A stretch of DNA of 35,803 bases. Source: Lentisphaerota bacterium. Its GTDB lineage: Bacteria > Verrucomicrobiota > Kiritimatiellia > CAIQIC01 > Lenti-01. The notes under the pieces were generated by a model. It saw only the letters and a program-made list of their open reading frames with translations, did not search any database and was not told where the DNA came from. The stretch covers positions 1-35,803 of the forward strand of contig JAAZFE010000077.1 of assembly GCA_012511885.1 (NCBI GenBank), given 5' to 3'. Shown here in pieces: positions 26,802 to 35,516 of the stretch. The position numbers were made by a program, and so were the translations under genes. Position 1 is the first letter of the stretch, and the number at the start of each line of letters is the position of its first letter.

Positions 26802-28313
26802 ATGAGTGCTAGCAGGCATGAGACGGGGCCCGCGGTGGATCCGGAGAGGTCGTTGCGGGTTCTTTTGGTGGCGTCGGAGTGCGCGCCCTATGCCAAGTGC
26901 GGCGGGCTGGGCGACGTGGTGGCGAGTTTGCCGGAGGCATTGCGCGGGCTGGGCGTGGACGCGCGGATCATGCTGCCGCTGTACAGCTCGATTTCGAAGA
27001 AGGCGTACGGCCTGACGGAGGAGGCGCCCTGTCTTGTGCAATGCGGGGGGGGCGAGCAGAACGGCTGCGGGGTGTGGGGCGGGACAACGGCGGGGGGCGT
27101 GCCGGTCTGGTTTATCGAGCACAACCGCTATTTTGCCCGGAGCGGGATTTATGACCACTTTGGCGCGGAGTATGGGGACAACGCGTTCCGGTTCGGTTTG
27201 CTGTGCATGGCGGCGGCGCAGGTGTGCCGCGACCGGCAATGGATTCCCGACGTGGTGCATGTGCACGATTGGCCGACGGCGATTTTCCCGGCGCTGCTGG
27301 ATGCCTGGCGGGTGGCGGGGGAGCCGCTGGGGCGGGCGGGGAGCGTGCTGACGATTCATAATCAGTCGTATCAGGGCTATTATCATCCGTCGGTGCTGGG
27401 CTATCTGGGGCTGGGGCCGGAGTATTTTACGCAAGACCGCTTGGAGGCGTGGGGGAAGATCAATCTGCTGAAGGGCGGGATTGTGATGGCGGACGCGGTG
27501 ACGACGGTGTCGCCAACCTACGCGAAGGAGGTGCTGGGCGAGCCGGGCGGCAACGGATTGTCGGACTATCTGCAGGCGCGCGGACGCGATTTTGAGGGCA
27601 TTTTGAACGGGGCGGATTACGGGGAGTGGAATCCGGAGAAGGATCCCTGGATCCCGGCGAATTACCGGGAGGGGGATCTCGATGGGAAACGGCTGTGCAA
27701 AATGGAACTGCAGGCGCAGATGGGGTTGAACGCCGATGCCGAAGCGCCGCTGTTCGGCATTGTGACGCGGCTGACCGCTCAGAAGGGGACCGGGCTGATG
27801 CGCGAGGTGCTGCCGCGAATGTTGAATGAGAAGTCGATGCAGTTGGTGGCGCTGGGGTCGGGCGAGCACGCGGATGAGGATTTCTTCCGCTGGCTGGCGC
27901 AGGCCTATCCGGGGCGGGTCGGGGTGACAATCGGCTATTCGAATGAACTGGCGCACCGGATTCAGGCGGGGGCGGACTTCTTTTTGATGCCGTCGCTGTT
28001 TGAGCCGTGTGGTCTGGCGCAGATGTATTCGCTGCGCTACGCGACACTGCCGGTGGTGAACGCGACGGGCGGGCTGGATGACACCATCGAGGCCTATGAC
28101 GCCAAGACGGGCGCGGGGACGGGCTTTAAGTTTTATGAACCGGACGGGGAGGCGTTTTTCGCGGCGTTGGCGCTGGCGGTGGACACCTGGGAGGCGCGTC
28201 CACATCATATCGCGGGGATGCGCGGGCGGGCAATGAGGGTTCGCTTTGATTGGGCGGACTCGGCGCGGCGCTATGTCGAGGTGTACCGGCGGGTTGCGCT
28301 GAAACGGGCCTGA
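26802..28313 (+). CDS. glgA: glycogen synthase
   Basis: LRVLLVASECAPYAKCGGLGDVVASLPEALRGLGVDARIMLPLY...VHVHDWPTAIFPALL...TIHNQSYQGYY...TTVSPTYAKEV...GILNGADYGEWNPEKDPWIPANY...FFLMPSLFEPCGLAQMYSLRYATLPVVNATGGLDDTI. Confidence 0.96.
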   Translation: MSASRHETGPAVDPERSLRVLLVASECAPYAKCGGLGDVVASLPEALRGLGVDARIMLPLYSSISKKAYGLTEEAPCLVQCGGGEQNGCGVWGGTTAGGVPVWFIEHNRYFARSGIYDHFGAEYGDNAFRFGLLCMAAAQVCRDRQWIPDVVHVHDWPTAIFPALLDAWRVAGEPLGRAGSVLTIHNQSYQGYYHPSVLGYLGLGPEYFTQDRLEAWGKINLLKGGIVMADAVTTVSPTYAKEVLGEPGGNGLSDYLQARGRDFEGILNGADYGEWNPEKDPWIPANYREGDLDGKRLCKMELQAQMGLNADAEAPLFGIVTRLTAQKGTGLMREVLPRMLNEKSMQLVALGSGEHADEDFFRWLAQAYPGRVGVTIGYSNELAHRIQAGADFFLMPSLFEPCGLAQMYSLRYATLPVVNATGGLDDTIEAYDAKTGAGTGFKFYEPDGEAFFAALALAVDTWEARPHHIAGMRGRAMRVRFDWADSARRYVEVYRRVALKRA

Positions 28314-28330
28314 GCGCGGAGGGCGGGCGC

Positions 28331-28909
28331 GTGAAAACGGCGGGCATTGTGCTGGCGGCGGGTGCGTCGCAACGGATGGGATTTCCAAAGGCGCTGCTGC
28401 GGGGCGCGGATGGCGTGCCGCTGGCGGCGCGCCAGGCGCGGTTGCTGCGGGCGGGGGGGTGCGAGCCGGTGGTGGTGGTGGTGGGGGCGGAAGCGGCGCG
28501 TGTGCGCGCCGCGCTGCCGGAGGATGTGACGGTGGTGGAGAATGCGCGCTGGGCGGAGGGGCGGGCGACTTCGCTGCAGGCGGGGCTGCGGGCGGTGATG
28601 GGCGCGGGGGCGGGCGGCTTTCTGGTATTGCCGGTGGACGCGGTGGGGGTGCGGGTGGAGACGGTGCGGAGGGTGCTGGCGGCGGCGGCGGGGGGCGGGG
28701 CGGAGGTGTGGCGGCCGGTGTGCGGGGGGGTGAAGGGGAATGTGCTGTGGGTGGGGGCGGCGGTGGCGGGGGAGGTGTTGGAGTTGGGGGCGGGGGAGCG
28801 GGTGGATGTGTGGGCGCGGGGGGTGGAACGGGCGGTGGAGGTGGGGGATGAGGGGGTGTTGCGGAATGTGAATACGCCGGAGGAGTGGGCGGAGGTGGAG
28901 GGCGGTTGA
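28331..28909 (+). CDS. MobA/MocA-like nucleotidyltransferase
   Basis: GTG start; VKTAGIVLAAGASQRMGFPKALLRGADGVPLAARQARLLRAGGCEPVVVVVGAEA...ENARWAEGRATSLQAGLRAVM...; C-terminus DEGVLRNVNTPEEWAEV. Confidence 0.88.
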   Translation: MKTAGIVLAAGASQRMGFPKALLRGADGVPLAARQARLLRAGGCEPVVVVVGAEAARVRAALPEDVTVVENARWAEGRATSLQAGLRAVMGAGAGGFLVLPVDAVGVRVETVRRVLAAAAGGGAEVWRPVCGGVKGNVLWVGAAVAGEVLELGAGERVDVWARGVERAVEVGDEGVLRNVNTPEEWAEVEGG

Positions 28910-28988
28910 TCGGGTGGGTGGTGTGTGCGGGATTCCAAAGGGCATAGGGGGCGAAGGGGACACAGGAGAGGAAGGAGAGAGGGGGGGC

Positions 28989-29119
28989 AGAGCATTTTCA
29001 TCAATTCTGTAGCCGTTTTATCTACTGCATTGGGGTTGGCCGTCGTCAGGCTGCATCGAAATATTGGCCCAGCCCAATTCGCTACGACCTCCCGGCTACA
29101 TTATTTCTTCAAATGCTCT
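28989..29119. repeat. 131-bp imperfect palindrome (MITE-like or bidirectional terminator) between convergent genes
   Basis: AGAGCATTTTCATCAATTCTGTAGCCG at 28989 vs reverse complement of right end AGAGCATTTGAAGAAATAATGTAGCCG; inner arms TACTGCATTGGGGTTGGCC / TAGCGAATTGGGCTGGGCC. Confidence 0.7.
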
Positions 29120-30932
29120 AGGCTTCGGCGGCGACGCGGAGGTGTTCCATGATGAATTGGCGGCGGTCGGGGGTGTTGCGTCCCATGTAGAAGCGGAGGA
29201 GGTTGGCGACTTTGTGCTCGAAGGTGACTTCGACGGGGGTGAGGCGCATTTTGGCGCCGATGAATTGCTTGAATTCGTTGGGGGAGATTTCGCCGAGGCC
29301 CTTGAAGCGGGTGACTTCGGGCTTGGAGAGGGCGGCGATGGCTTTGTCGCGTTCGGCCTCGGAGTAGCAGTAGCGGGTTTCCTTGGTGTTGCGGACGCGG
29401 AAGAGGGGGGTCTCGAGGATGTAGAGGTGGCCGGCGTGGACGAGGGGTTCGAAGAAGCGCAGGAAGAAGGTGAGGAGCAGGTTGCGGATGTGGAGACCGT
29501 CAACATCGGCATCGGTGGCCATGATGATTTTTTGGAAGCGCAGGCCGGCGAGGGACTCCTCGATGTTGAGGGCGCGCATGAGGTTGTAGAGCTCTTCGTT
29601 GGTGTAGATGGCGTCGCGGTTGAGCTCGGCGACGTTGAGGGGCTTGCCGCGGAGGGTGAAGACGGCCTGGGTCATGACCTGGCGGCAGGCGGTGATGGAG
29701 CCGGCGGCGGAGAGGCCCTCGGTGATGAAGAGCATGCTGTCGAGGCCGCGTTTGCGCGAGGCGTTGAGGTGCACCTTGCAGTCCTTGAGCTGGGGGATGC
29801 GGATGCTGGTGGCCTTGGAACGCTCGCGGGCGAGTTTTTTGACGGTCTGCAGCTCTTTGCGCAGGGCGCGGGACTCCTCGATTTTTTTGACGATGATTTC
29901 GGCGGTTTCGGGGTTGCGGTGGAGCAGGTCGGCCACGATGTCGCGGATTTGGGCGACGAGTTCGGAACGGATGTCGGCGTTGCCAAGTTTGTTTTTGGTT
30001 TGGGACTCGAAGACGGGGTCCTTGAGGCGGATGGAGATGGCGCCGACCATGGACTCGCGGACATCGTCGCCGTCGAAGCGCGATTTGGCGAATTCGTTGA
30101 CGCCTTTGAGGAGGCCTTCGCGGAAGGCGGAGAGGTGGGTGCCGCCGTCGTTGGTGAACTGTCCGTTGACGAAGGAGTAGAAGGTCTCGTTGAAACGCTG
30201 GGTGTGGGTGAAGGCGATTTCGAGGGTGGGGGCGCGGTAGTGGAGGGGGGGGTAGGTGGCTTCTTCGCCGACTTCCTCGAGGACGAGGTCAATCAGGCCG
30301 TTTTGGGAGACGATGCGCTCGCCGTTGTAGATGAGGACAAGGCCGGCGTGGAGGCAGGCATAGAGGCGCAGGCGGCGCTGGACCAGATCGTCCACATAGG
30401 CGGATTTGCCGAAGATTTCGGGGTCGGGTTCGTACTCGATGAGGGTGCCGTCGGGTTCGCCGGGGGCTTTGCCGGAGGTTTTCTTGAGGAGTTCGCCACG
30501 GGCGAAGCTGGCGCCGGAGAAGCGGCCCTCGCGGTGGGACTGGGCGAAGAAATGGGTGGAGAGGGCGTTGACGGCCTTGGTGCCGACGCCATGGAGGCCG
30601 ACGCTGAACTGGAAGACGTCGTCGTTGTATTTGGCGCCGGTGTTGATGCGGGAGACGCAGTCAATGACCTTGCCGAGGGGGATGCCGCGGCCGAAGTCGC
30701 GCACGCGCACGCGGGCGCCCTCGATGGGGATTTCGATTTTCTTGCCGTGGCCCATGATGAATTCGTCCACGGCGTTGTCGATGACTTCCTTGAGGAGGAT
30801 ATAGATGCCGTCGTCGTATTGGGTGCCATCGCCGATGCGCCCGATATACATGCCGGTGCGCTTGCGGATGTGCTCGATGGCGGAAAGCGTCTGGATTTTG
30901 CTTTCGTCGTAGATGTGTTTTTGCTTGGCCAT
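29118..30932 (-). CDS. parE: DNA topoisomerase IV subunit B / GyrB-like
   Basis: IRKRTGMYIGRIGDGTQYDDGIYILLKEVIDNAVDEFIMG...GRGIPLGKVIDCVSRINTGAKYN...VGLHGVGTKAVNALS...ITEGLSAAGSIT...MATDADVDGLHIRNLLLTFFLRFFEPLV...RFKGLGEISPNEF. Confidence 0.92.
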   Translation of the reverse strand: MAKQKHIYDESKIQTLSAIEHIRKRTGMYIGRIGDGTQYDDGIYILLKEVIDNAVDEFIMGHGKKIEIPIEGARVRVRDFGRGIPLGKVIDCVSRINTGAKYNDDVFQFSVGLHGVGTKAVNALSTHFFAQSHREGRFSGASFARGELLKKTSGKAPGEPDGTLIEYEPDPEIFGKSAYVDDLVQRRLRLYACLHAGLVLIYNGERIVSQNGLIDLVLEEVGEEATYPPLHYRAPTLEIAFTHTQRFNETFYSFVNGQFTNDGGTHLSAFREGLLKGVNEFAKSRFDGDDVRESMVGAISIRLKDPVFESQTKNKLGNADIRSELVAQIRDIVADLLHRNPETAEIIVKKIEESRALRKELQTVKKLARERSKATSIRIPQLKDCKVHLNASRKRGLDSMLFITEGLSAAGSITACRQVMTQAVFTLRGKPLNVAELNRDAIYTNEELYNLMRALNIEESLAGLRFQKIIMATDADVDGLHIRNLLLTFFLRFFEPLVHAGHLYILETPLFRVRNTKETRYCYSEAERDKAIAALSKPEVTRFKGLGEISPNEFKQFIGAKMRLTPVEVTFEHKVANLLRFYMGRNTPDRRQFIMEHLRVAAEA

Positions 30933-30962
30933 GGGAGGAATCGTGGTTGGAGGGTCGGGAGG

Positions 30963-31991
30963 CTAAGGCCGCCAGAGATAGAGGTGGCGGGGGGAGGTGG
31001 CCGCAGTGACGATGGCGTTGAGGTTGGGCAGCGGGTTCCGCGCGCCAAAGAGGCGGGCGAGGAAACCGGTGTCGTCTTCGTAGGTTACGACGCGGACTTT
31101 GCTGACCTGGAGGAGGCGGGTGGTCTCGTTGACGGCGTCTTCCCAGTAGCCGATGGCGTCGATGAGGCGGAGGTCGCGGGCTTCCTGCGCGGTGAAGATG
31201 CGGCCATCAGCGAAGGGGCGCACCTTTTTGACGGGCAGCTTGCGGCTTTCGGCGACGAGCTGTACGAAGCGGTCGTGCATGGAGTCCACGGTGGCCTGCA
31301 GGAGGGCGCGCTGCTCGGGGTCCACCGGATGGAAGGGGTTGAGCAGGTCCTTGTTGGCGCCGGACTTGATGGTGGTGTCGGTGACGCCGAGTTTTTCGCT
31401 GAGGCCCTGAATGTTGAGGGTCTGCATGATGACGCCGATGGAACCGATGGTGGCGGTGGGCTGAGCCACGATATAGTCGGCGGGCAGGGCGATGTAGAGT
31501 CCGCCGGAGGCGGCCAGGTCGCGCACATGGGCGATGATGACGCGGTCTTCGCGGCTCTCCTTGAAGCGCGTCAGTTCGCGATGGATCTCATCGGCGGCAG
31601 TGACTTCGCCGCCGGGCGAGTCCACCTCGAAGAGGATGGCGGCGACTTTTTTGTCCTGCCGGGCGGCGCGGATTTGCCGGATAGTGGCTTCGACGGGATC
31701 GCTGTGGCCGAAGATGCCGGCATCGAGGTGGCGGGTGAGGATGCCGCTGAAGGCAATGCGGACAACCTTGGTGGTGCCGGAGCCCCAGGAGTGGGTTTCG
31801 CTGAAGGTGGGATATTCGTCCTCGCCCTTATCGCTGGTTTTGGTGGTGGAGACATCGGAGATGATTTCGACGGCGGCCAGGTTGATCAGCACGCTGAAGG
31901 CCAGCAGGGCGCTCAGGATGACGAGTGCGGCCCAGAAGCCGAAGTGACGGCACTTGGGTTGATTGGGAGGATTGGGTCTATTGCGTTTCAT
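30963..31991 (-). CDS. sppA: signal peptide peptidase SppA (S49 family)
   Basis: One N-terminal TM; ILFEVDSPGGEVTAADEIHREL...VRDLAASGGLYIALPADYIVAQPTATIGSIGVIM...KSGANKDLLNPF. Confidence 0.93.
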   Translation of the reverse strand: MKRNRPNPPNQPKCRHFGFWAALVILSALLAFSVLINLAAVEIISDVSTTKTSDKGEDEYPTFSETHSWGSGTTKVVRIAFSGILTRHLDAGIFGHSDPVEATIRQIRAARQDKKVAAILFEVDSPGGEVTAADEIHRELTRFKESREDRVIIAHVRDLAASGGLYIALPADYIVAQPTATIGSIGVIMQTLNIQGLSEKLGVTDTTIKSGANKDLLNPFHPVDPEQRALLQATVDSMHDRFVQLVAESRKLPVKKVRPFADGRIFTAQEARDLRLIDAIGYWEDAVNETTRLLQVSKVRVVTYEDDTGFLARLFGARNPLPNLNAIVTAATSPRHLYLWRP

Positions 31992-32085
31992 GCGGTGGCC
32001 AGTCTAGCAGAGCGGGGGGCGGGGCAAAACCATAAAAGCATTTTTCGGTTCTTGAAGGGCGCGGGGGTGGGGTAGGGTAGAGTCC

Positions 32086-33171
32086 GTGCAGATTGCCTAC
32101 TATATTTCCGCGCATGGCTACGGCCATGGCGTGCGCTCGTGCGACATCCTGGCGGCGCTGTTCGCGCGGCATCCCGGCGCGCGGGTGACGGTGACCACCG
32201 GTCTGCCGGAGTCGTTTTTGCGCAACCGGCTGCCGGAGGCGGGCGAGCGGCTGCGGGTGCGGGAGGGGGTGTTTGATGTGGGGATGGTGCAAAGGGATTC
32301 CATCCGAGTGGATGTGGAGGCGACGCTCGAGCAGGTGCTGGAGCTGACGGGGCGGCGGGCGGAGCTGGCGGCGGGCGAGGTTGATTTTTTGCGGGAGTCG
32401 GGCGCGGAGCTGGTGGTGGCGGATATTCCGGCGATGCCACTCGAGGCGGCCGCGAAGCTGGGTTTGCCGAGGGTGGCCATCGGGAACTTTTCGTGGGATT
32501 GGATTTATTCGCCGTTTGTGGAGCGCGACGCGCGCTGGCGGGGAGTGATTGACTTATTCGAGGAGGGGTATCGGCAGGCGGACTTGCTGCTGAAGCTGCC
32601 GTTCGCGCCGGAGATGCCGGTTTTTGCGCGGCAGGAGGAGGTGGGATTGCTGGCGCGGCCCGGCCGCAACAGGCGCGCGGAGCTGGCGCGGGCCACCGGC
32701 GCGGATCCCGCGAAGCGCTGGGTGCTGCTGTCGTTCACGACCCTGGAGTGGAACGACGAGGCGTTGCGGCGGGTCGAGGCGTTGGAGGGGTTCCAGTTTT
32801 TTACGGTCAAGCCGCTGGATTGGCCGGGGCGGCGCAACATCCATGGCGTGGCGCGCGAGGAGTTTATTTTTTCGGACGTGCTGGCCAGCACGGACCTGGT
32901 GGTGACCAAGCCCGGCTACGGCATTTTGAGCGACTGCGTGGCCAATGCCAAACCGATTGTTTACGCGGAGCGCGAGGATTTTATCGAGTATCCGGTGCTG
33001 GAGCGGGAATTGAAGCGGTTTTTGAAGCATGTGCATGTGCCAGCGGCGGATTTGTACGCGGGCCGGTTGGAGGCGGCGCTGGAGGCGGTCGGGTCAGCGC
33101 CCGAGCCGCGCGAGGTGTTGCGCGGTGGCGGCGCGGAGCAGGTGGCGGACCGGTTGATCGGCTTGTATTGA
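32086..33171 (+). CDS. glycosyltransferase-like protein (GT-B fold, similar to N-terminal part of L-arabinokinase)
   Basis: GTG start; MQIAYYISAHGYGHGVRSCDILAALFARHPGARVTVTTGLPESFL...VADIPAMPLEAAAKLGLPRVAIGNFSWDWIY...VLASTDLVVTKPGYGILSDCVANAKPIVYAEREDFIEYPVLERELKRF. Confidence 0.85.
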   Translation: MQIAYYISAHGYGHGVRSCDILAALFARHPGARVTVTTGLPESFLRNRLPEAGERLRVREGVFDVGMVQRDSIRVDVEATLEQVLELTGRRAELAAGEVDFLRESGAELVVADIPAMPLEAAAKLGLPRVAIGNFSWDWIYSPFVERDARWRGVIDLFEEGYRQADLLLKLPFAPEMPVFARQEEVGLLARPGRNRRAELARATGADPAKRWVLLSFTTLEWNDEALRRVEALEGFQFFTVKPLDWPGRRNIHGVAREEFIFSDVLASTDLVVTKPGYGILSDCVANAKPIVYAEREDFIEYPVLERELKRFLKHVHVPAADLYAGRLEAALEAVGSAPEPREVLRGGGAEQVADRLIGLY

Positions 33172-33729
33172 TTAAGCCGGGGGGGCCATTTGCACTTTGC
33201 CGGCCGCGGTGGAGGCGGTGGCATAGGCGGGGGGGATGTCGCGCGCGTGGCGCACGTCCTCGATGGTGTAGAACGCGGAGGGGTCGTATTGGCTGAGAAG
33301 CTGCTGGAATTCGGGGAGCCGCTTGCGAGGCATGAGAGTGACGAGCACTTGCACCGGGCCGCGCGCGCCCTGGGCGTCCTGGAGGGTGACGCCGAAGCCG
33401 GCGGCGGAGAGCTGCCGGGGGAAGTCGCCGACGGGGTTGCCGCTGATGACGCGGACCAGCGCCCAGCCGACCGCGAGGCGTTCTTCGATGGACATCCCGG
33501 CCAGGGTGCCGAGGGTGAAGCCCAGGGCATAGGCGATGTAGGCCGTCCAGTGGGGCGCCCCGACCAGAATCTTCGAGACGACGACGATCCAGATCAGGAT
33601 TTCGGTGAAACCGCAAATGGCCGCCAGCACCTTGCGTCCGCGCGCGATGAACGAGACGCGCAGGGTGCCCATGCTGACATCCACGATGCGGGTGACGACG
33701 ATTAGAAGAAAATTGAACACGAGGGTCAC
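33172..33729 (-). CDS. DUF2179/DUF5698 (UPF0316-type) membrane protein
   Basis: FNFLLIVVTRIVDVSMGTLRVSFIARGRKVLAAICGFTEILIWIVVVSKIL...YALGFTLGTLAGMSIEERLAVG...YTIEDVRHA. Confidence 0.88.
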   Translation of the reverse strand: MTLVFNFLLIVVTRIVDVSMGTLRVSFIARGRKVLAAICGFTEILIWIVVVSKILVGAPHWTAYIAYALGFTLGTLAGMSIEERLAVGWALVRVISGNPVGDFPRQLSAAGFGVTLQDAQGARGPVQVLVTLMPRKRLPEFQQLLSQYDPSAFYTIEDVRHARDIPPAYATASTAAGKVQMAPPA

Positions 33730-33764
33730 GGCGAGGAATTACTGGGGCGGGGCCGCATCGAAAA

Positions 33765-34028
33765 CTAAGGGATGGCGGGCGGCAGCGGATAGACCACGGG
33801 CGCCGGTTCGTGGGTGGAGGACGCGAAGTGCGGAGCCACGAGGAAATAACTGTAGATGAAGAAGCCGATCAGGGCCGCGCCGGCCAGAGTGAAAAGGAAG
33901 ACGCGACGGAATGTGCTGGGGGCATAGCGTCCGTTGCGCAGAGCGACTGGCACAATGGAAATGAGCACGCCAGCGCCAAGGGCGAGGCCGATTCGAATCA
34001 GCAAATCTTTGAGAATATGAGCTGGCAT
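33765..34028 (-). CDS. small membrane protein of unknown function
   Basis: MPAHILKDLLIRIGLALGAGVLISIVPVALRNGRYAPSTFRRVFLFTLAGAALIGFFIYSYFLVAP: two TM helices. Confidence 0.65.
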   Translation of the reverse strand: MPAHILKDLLIRIGLALGAGVLISIVPVALRNGRYAPSTFRRVFLFTLAGAALIGFFIYSYFLVAPHFASSTHEPAPVVYPLPPAIP

Positions 34029-34101
34029 ATCCTGTTAGACTAGCACCGGGTGGGGGCGCTGACAAGCCGCGACAGCCGCGATTCGGCGAGCGGCGGGGGT
34101 G

Positions 34102-35037
34102 TCAGGTGGCCGGCCGGGCCAGCAGGCGGAGAACGAGGTCGTTGGCGGGGGTGGGGATCCCGTGGTGGCGGCCGAGACGGCTGACGGCGCCGGCGAACCA
34201 GTCGACTTCGGTGCGGCGGCCGGCTTCGACATCCTGGAGCATGGAGGTTTTGTCGTCGGGGCCGGCCTTGAGGATGATATCTGCGGCCCAAGCGGGGATG
34301 GAGAGGGCGTCGGGGATGCCCAGGGCCTGGGCGACCTGGGCGGCTTCGTCCATCAGGTTGCGGGCGAGCTGCATGGCTTCGGGGTCTTCGTGCAACCGGC
34401 GGCAGGGGGCGCGCAGGACGGCCTGGGCCTGGTTGATGCCGACATTGAGGATGAATTTACGCCATTGGGCGGCCACCATGTCGGCGGGGATTTCGTGACG
34501 GATGGCGCAGCGGGTGAAATAGTCGGAGACGGCCTGTACGCGGGGGGCGGGGGGGGTGTTGCGGGCTTCGCCGAAGACGATTTTATCGCCACCGCGCTGG
34601 ATGACGTCGTGGCCCTGGCGCATGGAGCTGGAGCACTGGACGAAGCCGTGGAGAACGCGGTCCCGGCCAAAGGCGTCGGCGAGGATGTCCTGGGCCGAGA
34701 TGCCGTTGAGGAGGGGGAGGATTTGGGTGCGAGGAGCGAGGAAGGGGGCGACGGAGGGGATGATGGCGGGGAGGTCGGCGGTTTTGGTGGCGATGAGGAT
34801 GAGGTCGGCGGGGGGGCCGGGGTTGTCGGGGGTGACGTAGTTCAGGTGGAGGGGGCGGCCGTTGAGGGTGGGGGGGGCGGCCCGATAGCGGGCGATGCGG
34901 GCGGGGTCGGCGATGACGCGGAGGGTGTCGGAGTGGCGGGCCGTGATGTGGGCGGCGTAGAGGGTGCCGATGGCGCCGAGGCCGAGGAGGGCGGCGGTGG
35001 TGATGGGGGGGTGGGGGGCGGCGGTTGGCGGTGTCAT
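34102..35037 (-). CDS. 2-dehydropantoate 2-reductase (ketopantoate reductase family)
   Basis: TAALLGLGAIGTLYAAHI...ADLILIATKTADLPAI...ILPLLNGISAQDILADAFGRDRVLHGFVQ...WRKFILNVGINQAQAVL. Upstream extension to 35145 is low complexity. Confidence 0.88.
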   Translation of the reverse strand: MTPPTAAPHPPITTAALLGLGAIGTLYAAHITARHSDTLRVIADPARIARYRAAPPTLNGRPLHLNYVTPDNPGPPADLILIATKTADLPAIIPSVAPFLAPRTQILPLLNGISAQDILADAFGRDRVLHGFVQCSSSMRQGHDVIQRGGDKIVFGEARNTPPAPRVQAVSDYFTRCAIRHEIPADMVAAQWRKFILNVGINQAQAVLRAPCRRLHEDPEAMQLARNLMDEAAQVAQALGIPDALSIPAWAADIILKAGPDDKTSMLQDVEAGRRTEVDWFAGAVSRLGRHHGIPTPANDLVLRLLARPAT

Positions 35038-35162
35038 GGGGTGTAGGCTATAGGATGGCGGGGGTGAGGGCAACGTTGGTATGCGGTGGTTGGTGGAGTG
35101 GGTGGTGGGTGTGGTGTGTGTGGGGGGGAGGAGATGAGGCGGCAAAGGATTTGGAAAAACGA

Positions 35163-35288
35163 GGCGGCAAAACCAAGGTGCGCCTTTTCCGCGCTGACGC
35201 GTCGAGGACGACCCTCGCGTACTTTCGTACTGCGAGGGATCGTCCGCGACGCGTCATCATCGTAAAATTCGCGCCTTATTTTGCCGCC
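35163..35288. repeat. 126-bp inverted repeat forming a long hairpin (MITE-like)
   Basis: Ends GGCGGCAAAA (35163) / TTTTGCCGCC (35288); core GACGCGTCGaGGACGAcCCTCGCgTAC-TTTC-GTAC...GCGAGGgaTCGTCCgCGACGCGTC (35196-35255). Confidence 0.85.
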
Positions 35289-35414
35289 CGTTAGCCAGTA
35301 GCTATTGCAACACTTGGGTTGTGTTCTAGCGTTTCTTCGCCTTTTGCTATATCCCGTGTCAAAAGTGACAGGATTTAGTCTGTCTGACAAGCCCAACTGC
35401 TGGATTTGGGCAGG

Positions 35415-35497
35415 GCGCCGCTATGGGGTCAGCCTCTGCCCGTCCCCGAAGGGGCGCCCCAAAGGGGCGAGGGCAGAGGCTGACCCCATAGCGGCGC
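35415..35497. repeat. REP-like element: perfect 27-bp inverted repeat with two internal hairpins
   Basis: GCGCCGCTATGGGGTCAGCCTCTGCCC (35415-35441) and its exact reverse complement (35471-35497); between them CCCC-GAA-GGGG and CGCCCC-AAA-GGGGCG. Confidence 0.9.
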
Positions 35498-35516
35498 GGA
35501 TCTAGATGCGTCAGCT

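Noticed and set aside
29064-32075. 1003-aa plus-strand ORF antisense to parE and sppA
   Set aside because: Shadow ORF from G-rich third positions; sequence is Gly/Ala/Glu/Asp/Val low-complexity and spans two well-supported genes and their intergenic gap.
35034-35396. 120-aa minus ORF across the 35.2-kb hairpin
   Set aside because: Runs through the inverted repeat and low-complexity DNA; no domain-like sequence.
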